A DNA stretch of 64,000 nucleotides from Porticoccus sp002341315 (GTDB lineage Bacteria; Pseudomonadota; Gammaproteobacteria; Pseudomonadales; Porticoccaceae): the NCBI RefSeq assembly GCF_047634355.1, contig NZ_JBLIAL010000007.1; one strand, written 5' to 3'. The notes beneath the pieces were generated by a model. The model was not told the DNA's origin and did no database searches. It worked only from the letters and a program-made list of their open reading frames with translations. A program made the translations under genes and the position numbers. Positions within the stretch are counted from its first letter, which is position 1. Every line of letters begins with the position of its first letter. This document shows positions 25,239 through 33,379 of this stretch, piece after piece.

Positions 25239-26595
25239 GGGCACGCTCCTCAAGTGCGGCCACCAGCTTGCTGTGCAAGCCGCCAAAACCGCCATTACTC
25301 ATAATCACCACATGGGTGCCGTCCACCGTCAACTGTAAAATCCGCCCCACCAACTCATCAATCGTGCCAAGCACTTCGGCGGAAACCGGCCCGGCAGCCA
25401 CCTCCTCCGCCAGCGACCAACTCGCGCTATCCGGCTGGAACCAGAGCACCTGATCGGCATCGGCAGTGGCCACGGCAAGGTGACCGCGATGAATACCCAG
25501 CTTCATGGTATTGGAGCGTGGCTCAATGACCGCGAGGATTTTTTCGCTGTCCACCCGATGGCGCAAACCGGCCAGGGTCGTCGCGATGGCAGTGGGATGG
25601 TGGGCAAAATCGTCGTAAACCGAGACACCATCAATGGTCGCCAGCCTTTCCATACGGCGTTTGACGCCACTGAACTGGCATAGCGCCTCGCAGGACACCT
25701 CTGGCGTGACACCAACATGATGTGCGGCCGCGATGGCGGCCATGCCGTTGGCAATGTTGTGATTTCCAGTCTGCGTCCACTGGACAACCCCGCGCGGCTT
25801 ACCCTGATAACTGATCCGGAAAACCGAACCGTCCTGTTCCACGGCCTCCACATCCCAACTATCGGGATCACCCAGCGGCTGGTACTCCGACCAGCATCCC
25901 ATTGCCAATACCGCCTGCAGGGGGAGATCCCTGACCGGGGCGACAATCAGACCATGGCCGGGAATAGTGCGGACAAAATGGTGGAACTGAGTCTGGATGG
26001 CAGCCAGGTTGGCAAAAATATCGGCGTGATCAAATTCAAGGTTATTGAGAATGGCAGTGCGCGGACGGTAGTGGACAAACTTCGAACGCTTGTCAAAGAA
26101 TGCACTGTCGTATTCATCCGCTTCCACCACAAAGAACGCCGAATCGCCCAGGCGGGCAGAGACTCCGAAATTGTTCGGCACCCCGCCGATCAGAAACCCC
26201 GGCTGCATACCGGCATATTCCAGAATCCACGCCAACATGCTGGCTGTGGTGGTTTTACCGTGGGTACCCGCCACCGCCAGCACCCAACGATCGCGGAGGC
26301 AATAATCCCCCAGCCACTGCGGACCGGATGTATAGGGAATACCGTTATCCAGCACATATTCCACTGCGGGGTTACCGCGGGACAGCGCATTGCCGATGAC
26401 CACCAGATCCGGTGCGGGATTAAGCTGAGCGGGGTCGTAGCCTTCCGTCAAGGTAATACCGGCATTTTCCAGCTGGGTGCTCATCGGTGGATAGACGTTA
26501 CTGTCGCAACCGGACACATCATGCCCCATGGCTTTGGCTAGCTGCGCGAGTGAGCCCATAAATGTGCCGCAAATACCTAGGATATGAATATGCAT
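25225..26595 (-). CDS. mpl: UDP-N-acetylmuramate:L-Ala-gamma-D-Glu-meso-DAP ligase
   Basis: A 456-residue Mur-ligase paralogue for cell-wall recycling. It reattaches the recovered tripeptide to UDP-MurNAc. Visible: HIHILGICGTFMGSLAQLAKAMGHDVSGCD at the N-terminus, P-loop VAGTHGKTTTASML, GGVPNNFG, EADEYDSAFFDKRSKFVHYRP and DDFAHHPTAI. The ATG at 26595 begins MHIHILGICG, the family start; upstream in-frame codons have no support. First gene of mpl-ubiX-DUF2238. Confidence 0.94.
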   Translation of the reverse strand: MHIHILGICGTFMGSLAQLAKAMGHDVSGCDSNVYPPMSTQLENAGITLTEGYDPAQLNPAPDLVVIGNALSRGNPAVEYVLDNGIPYTSGPQWLGDYCLRDRWVLAVAGTHGKTTTASMLAWILEYAGMQPGFLIGGVPNNFGVSARLGDSAFFVVEADEYDSAFFDKRSKFVHYRPRTAILNNLEFDHADIFANLAAIQTQFHHFVRTIPGHGLIVAPVRDLPLQAVLAMGCWSEYQPLGDPDSWDVEAVEQDGSVFRISYQGKPRGVVQWTQTGNHNIANGMAAIAAAHHVGVTPEVSCEALCQFSGVKRRMERLATIDGVSVYDDFAHHPTAIATTLAGLRHRVDSEKILAVIEPRSNTMKLGIHRGHLAVATADADQVLWFQPDSASWSLAEEVAAGPVSAEVLGTIDELVGRILQLTVDGTHVVIMSNGGFGGLHSKLVAALEERAHGRV

Positions 26596-26785
26596 ACTGT
26601 CTCGATAACCTGTCTCTGTTGTAGCACTCCGGCACAAGAATCGACCGGCAAACTCACGGGCGGATTCAATTACCCTGCAAGTCTAGTCGGAGCCGGTACT
26701 GCAACGCCACCATAAAAAATGAAATCCCCAACGCTTTCCAGTATGATTCGCCGCTGCTGAAAATTGCGGTCCAACGGGGGAACCC

Positions 26786-28048
26786 ATGCCGAAAAAAAAT
26801 GCCTTCTATGCACAATCCGGCGGAGTTACAGCGGTCATTAATGCCAGCGCCTGCGGTGTCATTGAAACCGCTCGCCGACACAGTGATAAAATCGGCAAGG
26901 TCTACGCGGGTCATAATGGCATTATCGGTGCCCTGCGGGAGGACATGATTGACACCAGCAGGGAATCGGATGAAGCCATTGCGGCCCTGCGCCATACCCC
27001 CTCCGGTGCGTTCGGCTCTTGCCGATACAAGCTGAAGAGCCTGGAAGAAAACCGCGTTGAGTACGAGCGGCTGATCCAGGTATTCAAAGCTCACAATATC
27101 GGCTACTTTTTCTACAATGGCGGTGGCGACTCTGCCGACACCTGCCTAAAAGTCTCCCAGCTCTCGGAAAAAATGGGTTATCCAATCCAGGCTATCCATA
27201 TCCCGAAAACTGTGGATAACGACCTGCCCTTCACCGACAATTGTCCGGGCTTTGGCTCCGTTGCAAAATACGTGGCAATTTCTACCAAAGAAGCAAGCCT
27301 CGATGTCGCGGCAATGTGCGAGTCCTCCACCAAAGTCTTCATCCTGGAAGTAATGGGGCGCCACGCCGGGTGGATTGCCGCTGCCAGTGCCATGGCGGCG
27401 GAACAGGCCGGCGACCCGCCCCATATTATTCTGTTCCCCGAGATCCCCTTCGCCCAGGAGGAGTTCATTGCCAAAGTCGAACAGACTGTCCAGCAACGGG
27501 GCTACTGTGTCATCGTCGCCTCGGAGGGAGTCCAGTACTCCGACGGCACCATGATTGCCGGATCCGTCACCACCGATGCATTCGGGCATCAACAGTTGGG
27601 CGGACTGGCCCCCACCCTGGCGAGTATGATCAAGCATGAGCTTGGCTATAAATACCACTGGGCGGTGGCCGACTATCTCCAGCGCTCGGCACGGCATATC
27701 GCTTCCGCCACGGATGTAGAACAGGCTTATGCAGTCGGCCAGGCCGCGGTGGAGTACGCGTTGGCCGGCAAAAACTCTGTGATGGTCACTATTGAACGGC
27801 TGGCCGGGGACAATTACAGCTGGCGACTGGGGGAAGTCGGGCTGGACAAGGTGGCTAATATTGAAAAGAAGATGCCCAGTGATTTTATTTCACGCGATGG
27901 TTTCGGCATCACCCAGCTGGCAAGGACCTATCTTGCGCCGCTGATTGAAGGCGAGGACTACCCACCTTATCTCAACGGTGTGCCGAACTATGCCAGACTC
28001 GCCAAACTACCGGTGAAGAAAAAACTCAACACGCCCTTTGATATTTGA
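26786..28048 (+). CDS. pfp: 6-phosphofructokinase, predicted pyrophosphate-dependent
   Basis: A 420-residue PFK-family enzyme. The nucleotide-site motif reads NGGGDSADT: Asp stands where ATP-PFKs have Gly104. PKTVDNDL has Lys where ATP-PFKs have Gly124. Both changes mark PPi-dependent, reversible enzymes. Substrate-site motifs GFGSVAKYVA and EVMGRHAGWIAA are intact; length fits the long PPi group. If correct, glycolytic flux at this step would be reversible and spare ATP. Divergent from mpl, monocistronic. Confidence 0.88.
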   Translation: MPKKNAFYAQSGGVTAVINASACGVIETARRHSDKIGKVYAGHNGIIGALREDMIDTSRESDEAIAALRHTPSGAFGSCRYKLKSLEENRVEYERLIQVFKAHNIGYFFYNGGGDSADTCLKVSQLSEKMGYPIQAIHIPKTVDNDLPFTDNCPGFGSVAKYVAISTKEASLDVAAMCESSTKVFILEVMGRHAGWIAAASAMAAEQAGDPPHIILFPEIPFAQEEFIAKVEQTVQQRGYCVIVASEGVQYSDGTMIAGSVTTDAFGHQQLGGLAPTLASMIKHELGYKYHWAVADYLQRSARHIASATDVEQAYAVGQAAVEYALAGKNSVMVTIERLAGDNYSWRLGEVGLDKVANIEKKMPSDFISRDGFGITQLARTYLAPLIEGEDYPPYLNGVPNYARLAKLPVKKKLNTPFDI

Positions 28049-28106
28049 TTAAATGAGCTCCTGTTCACATTATCTGATCTCATGACTCATTAAAGAGGGA
28101 GCTCTC

Positions 28107-28778
28107 ATGATCGCCTATTGCCCACTACTCCGCCGCTCCGCTGCTTTGCTTTTCGCATGTACACTCGCATTGGGTGTCACTACAGCCTCAGCGGGCCAGA
28201 AACCCTGCATTGCCATTGCCCCCCCTCAAGCCCAACTGGGACAAGGCGCCAGCGGGCAAGACGTATCCAGCCCGGTACAAAACATGCTGATTTCCTACCT
28301 CAGCGGCCCAATGCTTGAGGTGGTCGCCCTGCAGTCCCGGCTGCCAGCCCAGCTCGAAGCTGAGGCCAAGCAGTCCGGGTGCGATTACATACTTACCGCC
28401 GACGTGGACTATCAGAAAAAGAAGAGCTGGGGCAAGGCACTTTCCATCGGGGCCGGCGTGATCTCCTCGGCGCTGCCCTACGCCGGTGTGGGTGGAAGCA
28501 TGGGTAGTTTTGTCGCCGCCACCACCGCGGCCAACGTGGCCAATACTGCCGCCAGCGTACAAATGCAACAGGAATCCATGGAAAAGCTGACGGCGGCTCA
28601 GGGGACCATCCGCAAAGGGGATTCCATTGCGCTTAACTACAAATTGAAGAGCATCACTAACGGCAAGCAAGTGGCTGGGAATGACTTTAATAACAAGGCT
28701 GAACAGGACGGCCAGGACCTGCTGATCCCGATGATCGAACAGACCGCCACCGAAGTATTCAACAAGGTCACCCAGTAA
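28107..28778 (+). CDS. Secreted protein of unknown function
   Basis: A 223-residue protein with a signal peptide (residues 1 to about 29, ending ASA). The mature part starts with a short beta region, IAIAPPQAQLGQG, then CDYILTADVDYQKKK, which recalls periplasmic lipoprotein-like domains that bind nothing obvious. A central Gly/Ala-rich segment (IGAGVISSALPYAGVGGSMGSFVAATTAANVANTAA, residues about 113-150) could insert in a membrane. No family recognised. Its ribosome-binding site lies in an inverted repeat (GAGCTCC 28055-28061 with GGAGCTC 28098-28104). Confidence 0.75.
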   Translation: MIAYCPLLRRSAALLFACTLALGVTTASAGQKPCIAIAPPQAQLGQGASGQDVSSPVQNMLISYLSGPMLEVVALQSRLPAQLEAEAKQSGCDYILTADVDYQKKKSWGKALSIGAGVISSALPYAGVGGSMGSFVAATTAANVANTAASVQMQQESMEKLTAAQGTIRKGDSIALNYKLKSITNGKQVAGNDFNNKAEQDGQDLLIPMIEQTATEVFNKVTQ

Positions 28779-28800
28779 GAGCCACCCAATAACAGACCAT

Positions 28801-28817
28801 GGGGCCCTCTGGGCCCT
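28801..28817. terminator. GC-rich hairpin after the secreted unknown
   Basis: GGGCCC-TCT-GGGCCC forms a six-pair all-GC stem, followed by TTC only. Weak terminator candidate. A 10-base direct repeat AATAGCGCTG (28832-28841 and 28854-28863) follows, the second copy running into TTTT. Confidence 0.35.
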
Positions 28818-28879
28818 TCACCGGAAGACGCAATAGCGCTGCCACCTCAAAGGAATAGCGCTGTTTTCTACCCTCCACT

Positions 28880-29317
28880 TTACCCTTCCAGCATAAAGGT
28901 CACCGGGCCGTCATTGCACAGGCTCACTTGCATATTTGCGCCAAAAATTCCCGAAGCCACATCCGAATAGAGGTGCTCAGCCCTGCTCAGGAAATAATCG
29001 TAAAGCGCCTCTGCCCGCTCTGGCGGCGCGGCATTGCTGAACCCCGGCCGCAACCCCTTACCGGTATCGGCGGCCAGCGTGAACTGGGAAACAACCATCA
29101 GGCCACCGCCCATCTGCTGAAGGTTGAGGTTCATCCTGCCCTCATCATCGGGAAAGATACGGTAATTGAGCACCTTGTGAAGTAATCGGGTGGCAGCTAC
29201 CTCATTGTCGCCGGCCTGAACGCCCAGCAACAGCAGGATACCCCGACCAATTTCACCCACTCTGTCGCCGTTGACCTCGACAGTGGCATAACTGACGCGC
29301 TGTATCAGTCCTAACAT
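28880..29317 (-). CDS. dtd: D-aminoacyl-tRNA deacylase
   Basis: A 145-residue DTD that removes D-amino acids from mischarged tRNA. The conserved SQFTLAADTGKGLRPGF and the cross-subunit C-terminal GPVTFMLEG (Gly-cisPro) are both present. Twelve bases after the hydroxyacid dehydrogenase stop, so likely co-transcribed with it. Length is standard. Confidence 0.95.
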   Translation of the reverse strand: MLGLIQRVSYATVEVNGDRVGEIGRGILLLLGVQAGDNEVAATRLLHKVLNYRIFPDDEGRMNLNLQQMGGGLMVVSQFTLAADTGKGLRPGFSNAAPPERAEALYDYFLSRAEHLYSDVASGIFGANMQVSLCNDGPVTFMLEG

Positions 29318-29329
29318 GATGCCCTCCCC

Positions 29330-30280
29330 CTACAGAACCTGGTTTGCTGGCGAGCCAGCCAGATAAGATCGCAGATTATCTGCTGCCAACGTGACCAAAC
29401 GCTGCCTTGCCTCACGAGCCACCCATGCACTGTGGGGTGTGACAATCAGGTTGGGCAGATCGGGATTGAGCAGCGGATTGCCATCGACAGGGGGCTCTTC
29501 GGTGAGCACATCCACCCCCGCACCGGCAATCTCCCCAGCTTCCAACGCATCCGCCAGCGCCTGCTCTTCAACCAGACCACCTCTGGCACAGTTAATCAAC
29601 AATGCCGACCGCTTCATCATGGCCAGCTCGCGCCGACCAATCAGGTGGCGGGTTTCCGCTGTGAGCGGGCAATGCAAACTGACTACATCGGCTTCGCGAA
29701 GCAATCTGTCCAGCGGTATGCGCGTGTCGCCGCCGCTCTGCCGCCATGGCAGGGAGGCGATATCCACCCGCATGGAAAATGCCCGGCCGATTTCGGCTAC
29801 CCCCTGACCCAGTCGCCCGTATCCGATAATGCCGAGGGTCTTTCCCGCCAGCTCTGAAACCGGATAGTTCAGCAGACAAAAGGTAGAACTGTTGGCCCAA
29901 CGCCCATCCAGTGCGGCAATATTGTAATCAGCCAGACGCGTTGTCAGCGCCAGAATCATGGCCCAGGTGTGCTGGACCACCGAACCGGTACCATAGCCAG
30001 TCACATTGGTGACTACCACACCACTCGCCGTCGCAGCACTGATGTCCACCACATTGGTGCCGGTGGCCAGCACACCGATATAACGCAGCTCGGGAGTCAG
30101 ATCCGCCGGCCCGATCAAGACCTTATTGGTCAGCACCACGTCGACACCGGCGATGCGTTCGACGAGCTCTGCCGGCTCGGTATTGCCGTAGACTGCCCAC
30201 GACAACGGCAGGTCCGTAATCGGTCGCAAATCCACATCCTCTGCTCCAAGGCTGTCGGCGTCGAGAATTACCCCTTTCAT
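29330..30280 (-). CDS. D-2-hydroxyacid dehydrogenase (glycerate/hydroxypyruvate type)
   Basis: A 316-residue NAD(P)-dependent dehydrogenase. The Rossmann loop reads LGIIGYGRLGQGVAEIGRAF. Catalytic residues are Arg in INCARGGLV, Glu in TEEPPVDGNPL and His in TPHSAW. The closest recognisable subgroup is the HprA/glycerate dehydrogenase-like proteins. Substrate is not decided by sequence. Divergent from the SelT/W/H gene. Confidence 0.88.
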   Translation of the reverse strand: MKGVILDADSLGAEDVDLRPITDLPLSWAVYGNTEPAELVERIAGVDVVLTNKVLIGPADLTPELRYIGVLATGTNVVDISAATASGVVVTNVTGYGTGSVVQHTWAMILALTTRLADYNIAALDGRWANSSTFCLLNYPVSELAGKTLGIIGYGRLGQGVAEIGRAFSMRVDIASLPWRQSGGDTRIPLDRLLREADVVSLHCPLTAETRHLIGRRELAMMKRSALLINCARGGLVEEQALADALEAGEIAGAGVDVLTEEPPVDGNPLLNPDLPNLIVTPHSAWVAREARQRLVTLAADNLRSYLAGSPANQVL

Positions 30281-30336
30281 ATTCGCTGCCCGAAAGTTAT
30301 CTTGCCATCCAACGTCATGACACTGGAGTGTACCCG

Positions 30337-30618
30337 ATGTCCCCGAAACCGCGCATCGTCATCACCTATTGTTCGCGCTGCCAGTGGCTTCTGCGCTCAG
30401 CCTGGCTGGCGCAGGAGCTGCTGACCACTTTTGCCGATGATCTTGCAGAAGTTGCCCTGAGACCGGCAGATATCAGCGGCACCTTCGAAATTTTTCTCGA
30501 TGAGCAGTCGCTCTGGGAGCGCACTCGGGACGGCGGTTTCCCGGAGGCAAAAATACTCAAGCAACGGGTGCGCAACCTGATTGATCCCGATCGCCCACTG
30601 GGCCATACCGACCGGTAA
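30337..30618 (+). CDS. SelT/SelW/SelH (Rdx) family thioredoxin-like protein
   Basis: A 93-residue protein with the N-terminal CxxC redox motif YCSRCQW on a beta-turn-alpha element, and the mid-domain GTFEIFLDEQSLWERTRDGGFPEAKILKQRVR typical of Rdx proteins. The bacterial member uses Cys rather than selenocysteine. ATG at 30337 is chosen since GGAG lies eight bases upstream; an earlier GTG overlaps that site. Redox partner unknown. Confidence 0.85.
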   Translation: MSPKPRIVITYCSRCQWLLRSAWLAQELLTTFADDLAEVALRPADISGTFEIFLDEQSLWERTRDGGFPEAKILKQRVRNLIDPDRPLGHTDR

Positions 30619-30709
30619 ATACTTCACCAACGACTGACGTGCGGCGCGCCAGTTTCTTCTGGCATAATGTGCCGCTTATGCCTATCCACCAGAAGAATAA
30701 GGAACACCC

Positions 30710-33253
30710 ATGTCAGCAAGGTTACTGAGCATTTACCAATCCATCGTTCTTCGACATCCTCTGGCTGTCTTGATAGCGGTACTGTTGTTGGCAGTGGGCA
30801 TGGCTTTCGGGTTGCCGAACTTCAAGTTGGACGCCTCTGCTGACTCCTTAACGCTGGAACACGACACAGACCTGGATTACTACCGAAAAACACTGCAACA
30901 CTACGGTAGCAGTGACTTTCTGGTGGTCACCTACACCCCCAAAGAGGGGGACCTTTTTGACGATGCGTCGCTGGCTACGCTGGCGGAAATTCGCGATGAA
31001 CTGAAGCAAATTGAGGGCGTCGCCAATGTTACCTCCATGCTCGACGTTCCCCTGCTCTACAGCCCCAAGGTCAAGATATCCCAACTCAAGGATGAGCCTC
31101 GCACGCTCATGGACGAAGACACCAACCGAGATATGGCCCGCAAGGAATTTCTCGAAAGTCCCATCTATCGCAACCTGATTCTCAGCCCGGATGGTCAAAC
31201 CACGGCGCTGCTGGCCACCATGGAGCTGGACCGGAAATACCTCGATCTGGTTCGCAAACGGGACGCTCTGCGACTGAAGCGGGATACCGAAGGCCTGACA
31301 CCAGAGGAAGAAATCGAGCTGGAACAGGTGAGCGAAGAATTCCTCAACTACCGCACCGAGCGCGCTGCCATTGAGCACCAAAGGGTGGATGAGGTGCGTG
31401 AGAAAATGGCGGCCTTTGAGGACCGCGCAGAACTGTTCCTCGGTGGACCCAGTATGATTACCGCCGACATGATTGACTTTATCAAAAGCGATCTGCGAAT
31501 TTTTGGCACAGGTATTGTGCTGTTTATTATCCTGACCCTGGCCATCATTTTCCGGCAAATTCGCTGGGTCGTTCTGCCACTGCTGACCTGTCTGCTATCG
31601 GTGGAAATCATGCTCGGTTACCTGAGCTGGATTGACTGGCGGTTGACCGTGATCTCTTCGAACTTTGTAGCGCTACTGCTGATCATCACCCTGGCGCTGA
31701 CCATTCATCTGATTGTTCGCTACCGCGAAATCCTGGCAGAATTTCCTGAGCGCAGCCAAATGGAACTGGTCAGTGAAACCGTCAATTACATGGCCCGCCC
31801 CTGCCTGTACACCGTGCTCACCACCGTGGTGGCCTTTGTCTCCCTTGTGGTCAGTGACATCCGACCAGTAATCGATTTTGGCTGGATGATGACCATGGGT
31901 ATTACCCTGGCACTAGTACTGGCATTTCTGGTGATTCCCGCCGGCATGATGCTGCTCGGCAAGGGCCATAACAACGACAGTGGTGACAACTCCGCCGCCT
32001 ACACCCTGTATTTTTCACGGTTCACCGAAAATCATGGCGGGCTGGTGCTGGGCCTGGCCTTGCTGGCCGCCGTGATCAGCGGCTGGGGAATCTCCCAGTT
32101 GCAGGTGGAAAACCGGTTTATAGACTATTTCCGCGCTGACACCGAAATTCATCAGGGACTCTCCGTTATCGACGAAAAGCTGGGGGGCACCACGCCGCTG
32201 GATATCATTCTCGATGCGCCCAAAACAGCTGCGCCGCCCACCGGCAGTGACGGTGCCGGCGCGGGTGAAGAAGATCCGTTTGCTGCAGAAGATCCGTTTG
32301 CGGCAGAGGACCCCTTTGCTGCGGAAGATCCTTTTGCCGACGATAACAGCACTGGCAAGCAGTCTTCGACCAACAGCTACTGGTTCACAGGGGTCGGTAT
32401 TCAGAAGCTGAACCAGATGCACGATTACCTGGAGTCACTTCCTGAAGTGGGCAAAGTCAATTCTCTGGCCATGATCACCGACGTCGCCGAAGACCTGATG
32501 GGCCACCGCCTGAACGATCTGGAACTGGCCTTTCTCCGCAACAGCCTGTCCCGGGAAAATGCCGCTTTTCTGGTTGACCCCTACATTGACGACGAACTGA
32601 ACCAGGCCCGCATTACGCTGCGCATCCGGGAAACCGGTGGCGAACTGAAACGACCAGAACTACTGAAAAATATTCGCCAGTTTGCCGTGGACGAGCTGGG
32701 ATTGAAGGAGGACCAAGTGCATCTGACCAGCCTGCTGGTGCTCTACAACAATATGCTGCAAAGCCTGTTCCGCTCCCAGATTTTGACCCTGGGGGCCGTT
32801 TTTATCGGCATCATGGGCATGTTTCTTGTGCTGTTCCGCTCATTGTCGATTTCCCTCATTGCCATCCTGCCGAACATGCTTGCCGCCACCGTGGTACTGG
32901 GCGGTATGGGGCTTGCCAGAATCCCCCTGGACATGATGACCATTACTATCGCGGCCATCACAGTGGGTATTGGTGTGGATCACGCGATTCACTACATCAC
33001 CCGTTTCCGGCGGGAGTTTGCCGTGGATCGCGACTACATCGCCACCATGCACCGGGCCCATGCCAGTATTGGCCGGGCACTGTTTTACACGGCCATCACC
33101 ATTATCATTGGTTTCTCCATTCTGGCCCTGTCGAACTTCATTCCTTCCGTCTACTTCGGTCTGCTCACCGGTCTGGCCATGCTGGCAGCACTGCTCGGTT
33201 CCATGACCCTGCTGCCAAAACTGATTCTGATCTTCAAGCCTTTCGGCAAGTAA
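30710..33253 (+). CDS. MMPL/RND-family membrane exporter
   Basis: An 847-residue RND-superfamily protein with two six-helix blocks, each preceded by a large periplasmic domain: TM1 near 16-36, helices near 265-430, a second periplasmic domain, then helices near 690-845. The sterol-sensing-like repeats contain Asp-rich TM4 motifs (GIGVDHAIHYITRFRRE). Members export hydrophobic compounds or lipids, including hopanoid transporters; the cargo here is unknown. Periplasmic domain 2 holds a four-fold EDPFAA repeat, unusual for the family. Monocistronic. Confidence 0.85.
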   Translation: MSARLLSIYQSIVLRHPLAVLIAVLLLAVGMAFGLPNFKLDASADSLTLEHDTDLDYYRKTLQHYGSSDFLVVTYTPKEGDLFDDASLATLAEIRDELKQIEGVANVTSMLDVPLLYSPKVKISQLKDEPRTLMDEDTNRDMARKEFLESPIYRNLILSPDGQTTALLATMELDRKYLDLVRKRDALRLKRDTEGLTPEEEIELEQVSEEFLNYRTERAAIEHQRVDEVREKMAAFEDRAELFLGGPSMITADMIDFIKSDLRIFGTGIVLFIILTLAIIFRQIRWVVLPLLTCLLSVEIMLGYLSWIDWRLTVISSNFVALLLIITLALTIHLIVRYREILAEFPERSQMELVSETVNYMARPCLYTVLTTVVAFVSLVVSDIRPVIDFGWMMTMGITLALVLAFLVIPAGMMLLGKGHNNDSGDNSAAYTLYFSRFTENHGGLVLGLALLAAVISGWGISQLQVENRFIDYFRADTEIHQGLSVIDEKLGGTTPLDIILDAPKTAAPPTGSDGAGAGEEDPFAAEDPFAAEDPFAAEDPFADDNSTGKQSSTNSYWFTGVGIQKLNQMHDYLESLPEVGKVNSLAMITDVAEDLMGHRLNDLELAFLRNSLSRENAAFLVDPYIDDELNQARITLRIRETGGELKRPELLKNIRQFAVDELGLKEDQVHLTSLLVLYNNMLQSLFRSQILTLGAVFIGIMGMFLVLFRSLSISLIAILPNMLAATVVLGGMGLARIPLDMMTITIAAITVGIGVDHAIHYITRFRREFAVDRDYIATMHRAHASIGRALFYTAITIIIGFSILALSNFIPSVYFGLLTGLAMLAALLGSMTLLPKLILIFKPFGK
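32270..32341 (+). repeat. In-frame 18-bp tandem repeat (4 copies) in the RND gene
   Basis: Four 18-base units encode EDPFAA, EDPFAA, EDPFAA, EDPFAD. Codons vary at third positions between units (GAT/GAC, CCG/CCC/CCT), so the repeat is old or selected at protein level. It lies in a Gly/Ala-rich acidic linker in the second periplasmic loop. Confidence 0.95.
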
Positions 33254-33265
33254 CCGGGCTACTTT

Positions 33266-33301
33266 AACAACTGCAACAGCCCATCGCCTGTTGCAGTTGT
33301 T
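33266..33301. terminator. Long perfect stem-loop after the RND gene
   Basis: AACAACTGCAACAG pairs with CTGTTGCAGTTGTT (14 bp, no mismatch) around an eight-base loop, 13 bases after the stop codon. The stem ends in TTGTT but no T-run follows. Probable terminator or mRNA 3' stabiliser. Confidence 0.55.
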
Positions 33302-33379
33302 GACCTTATCGACAGGTTCCCTGCTACACTTTTCACAAAGCGACCTGTAAATACAAACCTGCCGGAGAGCATTCCAACT

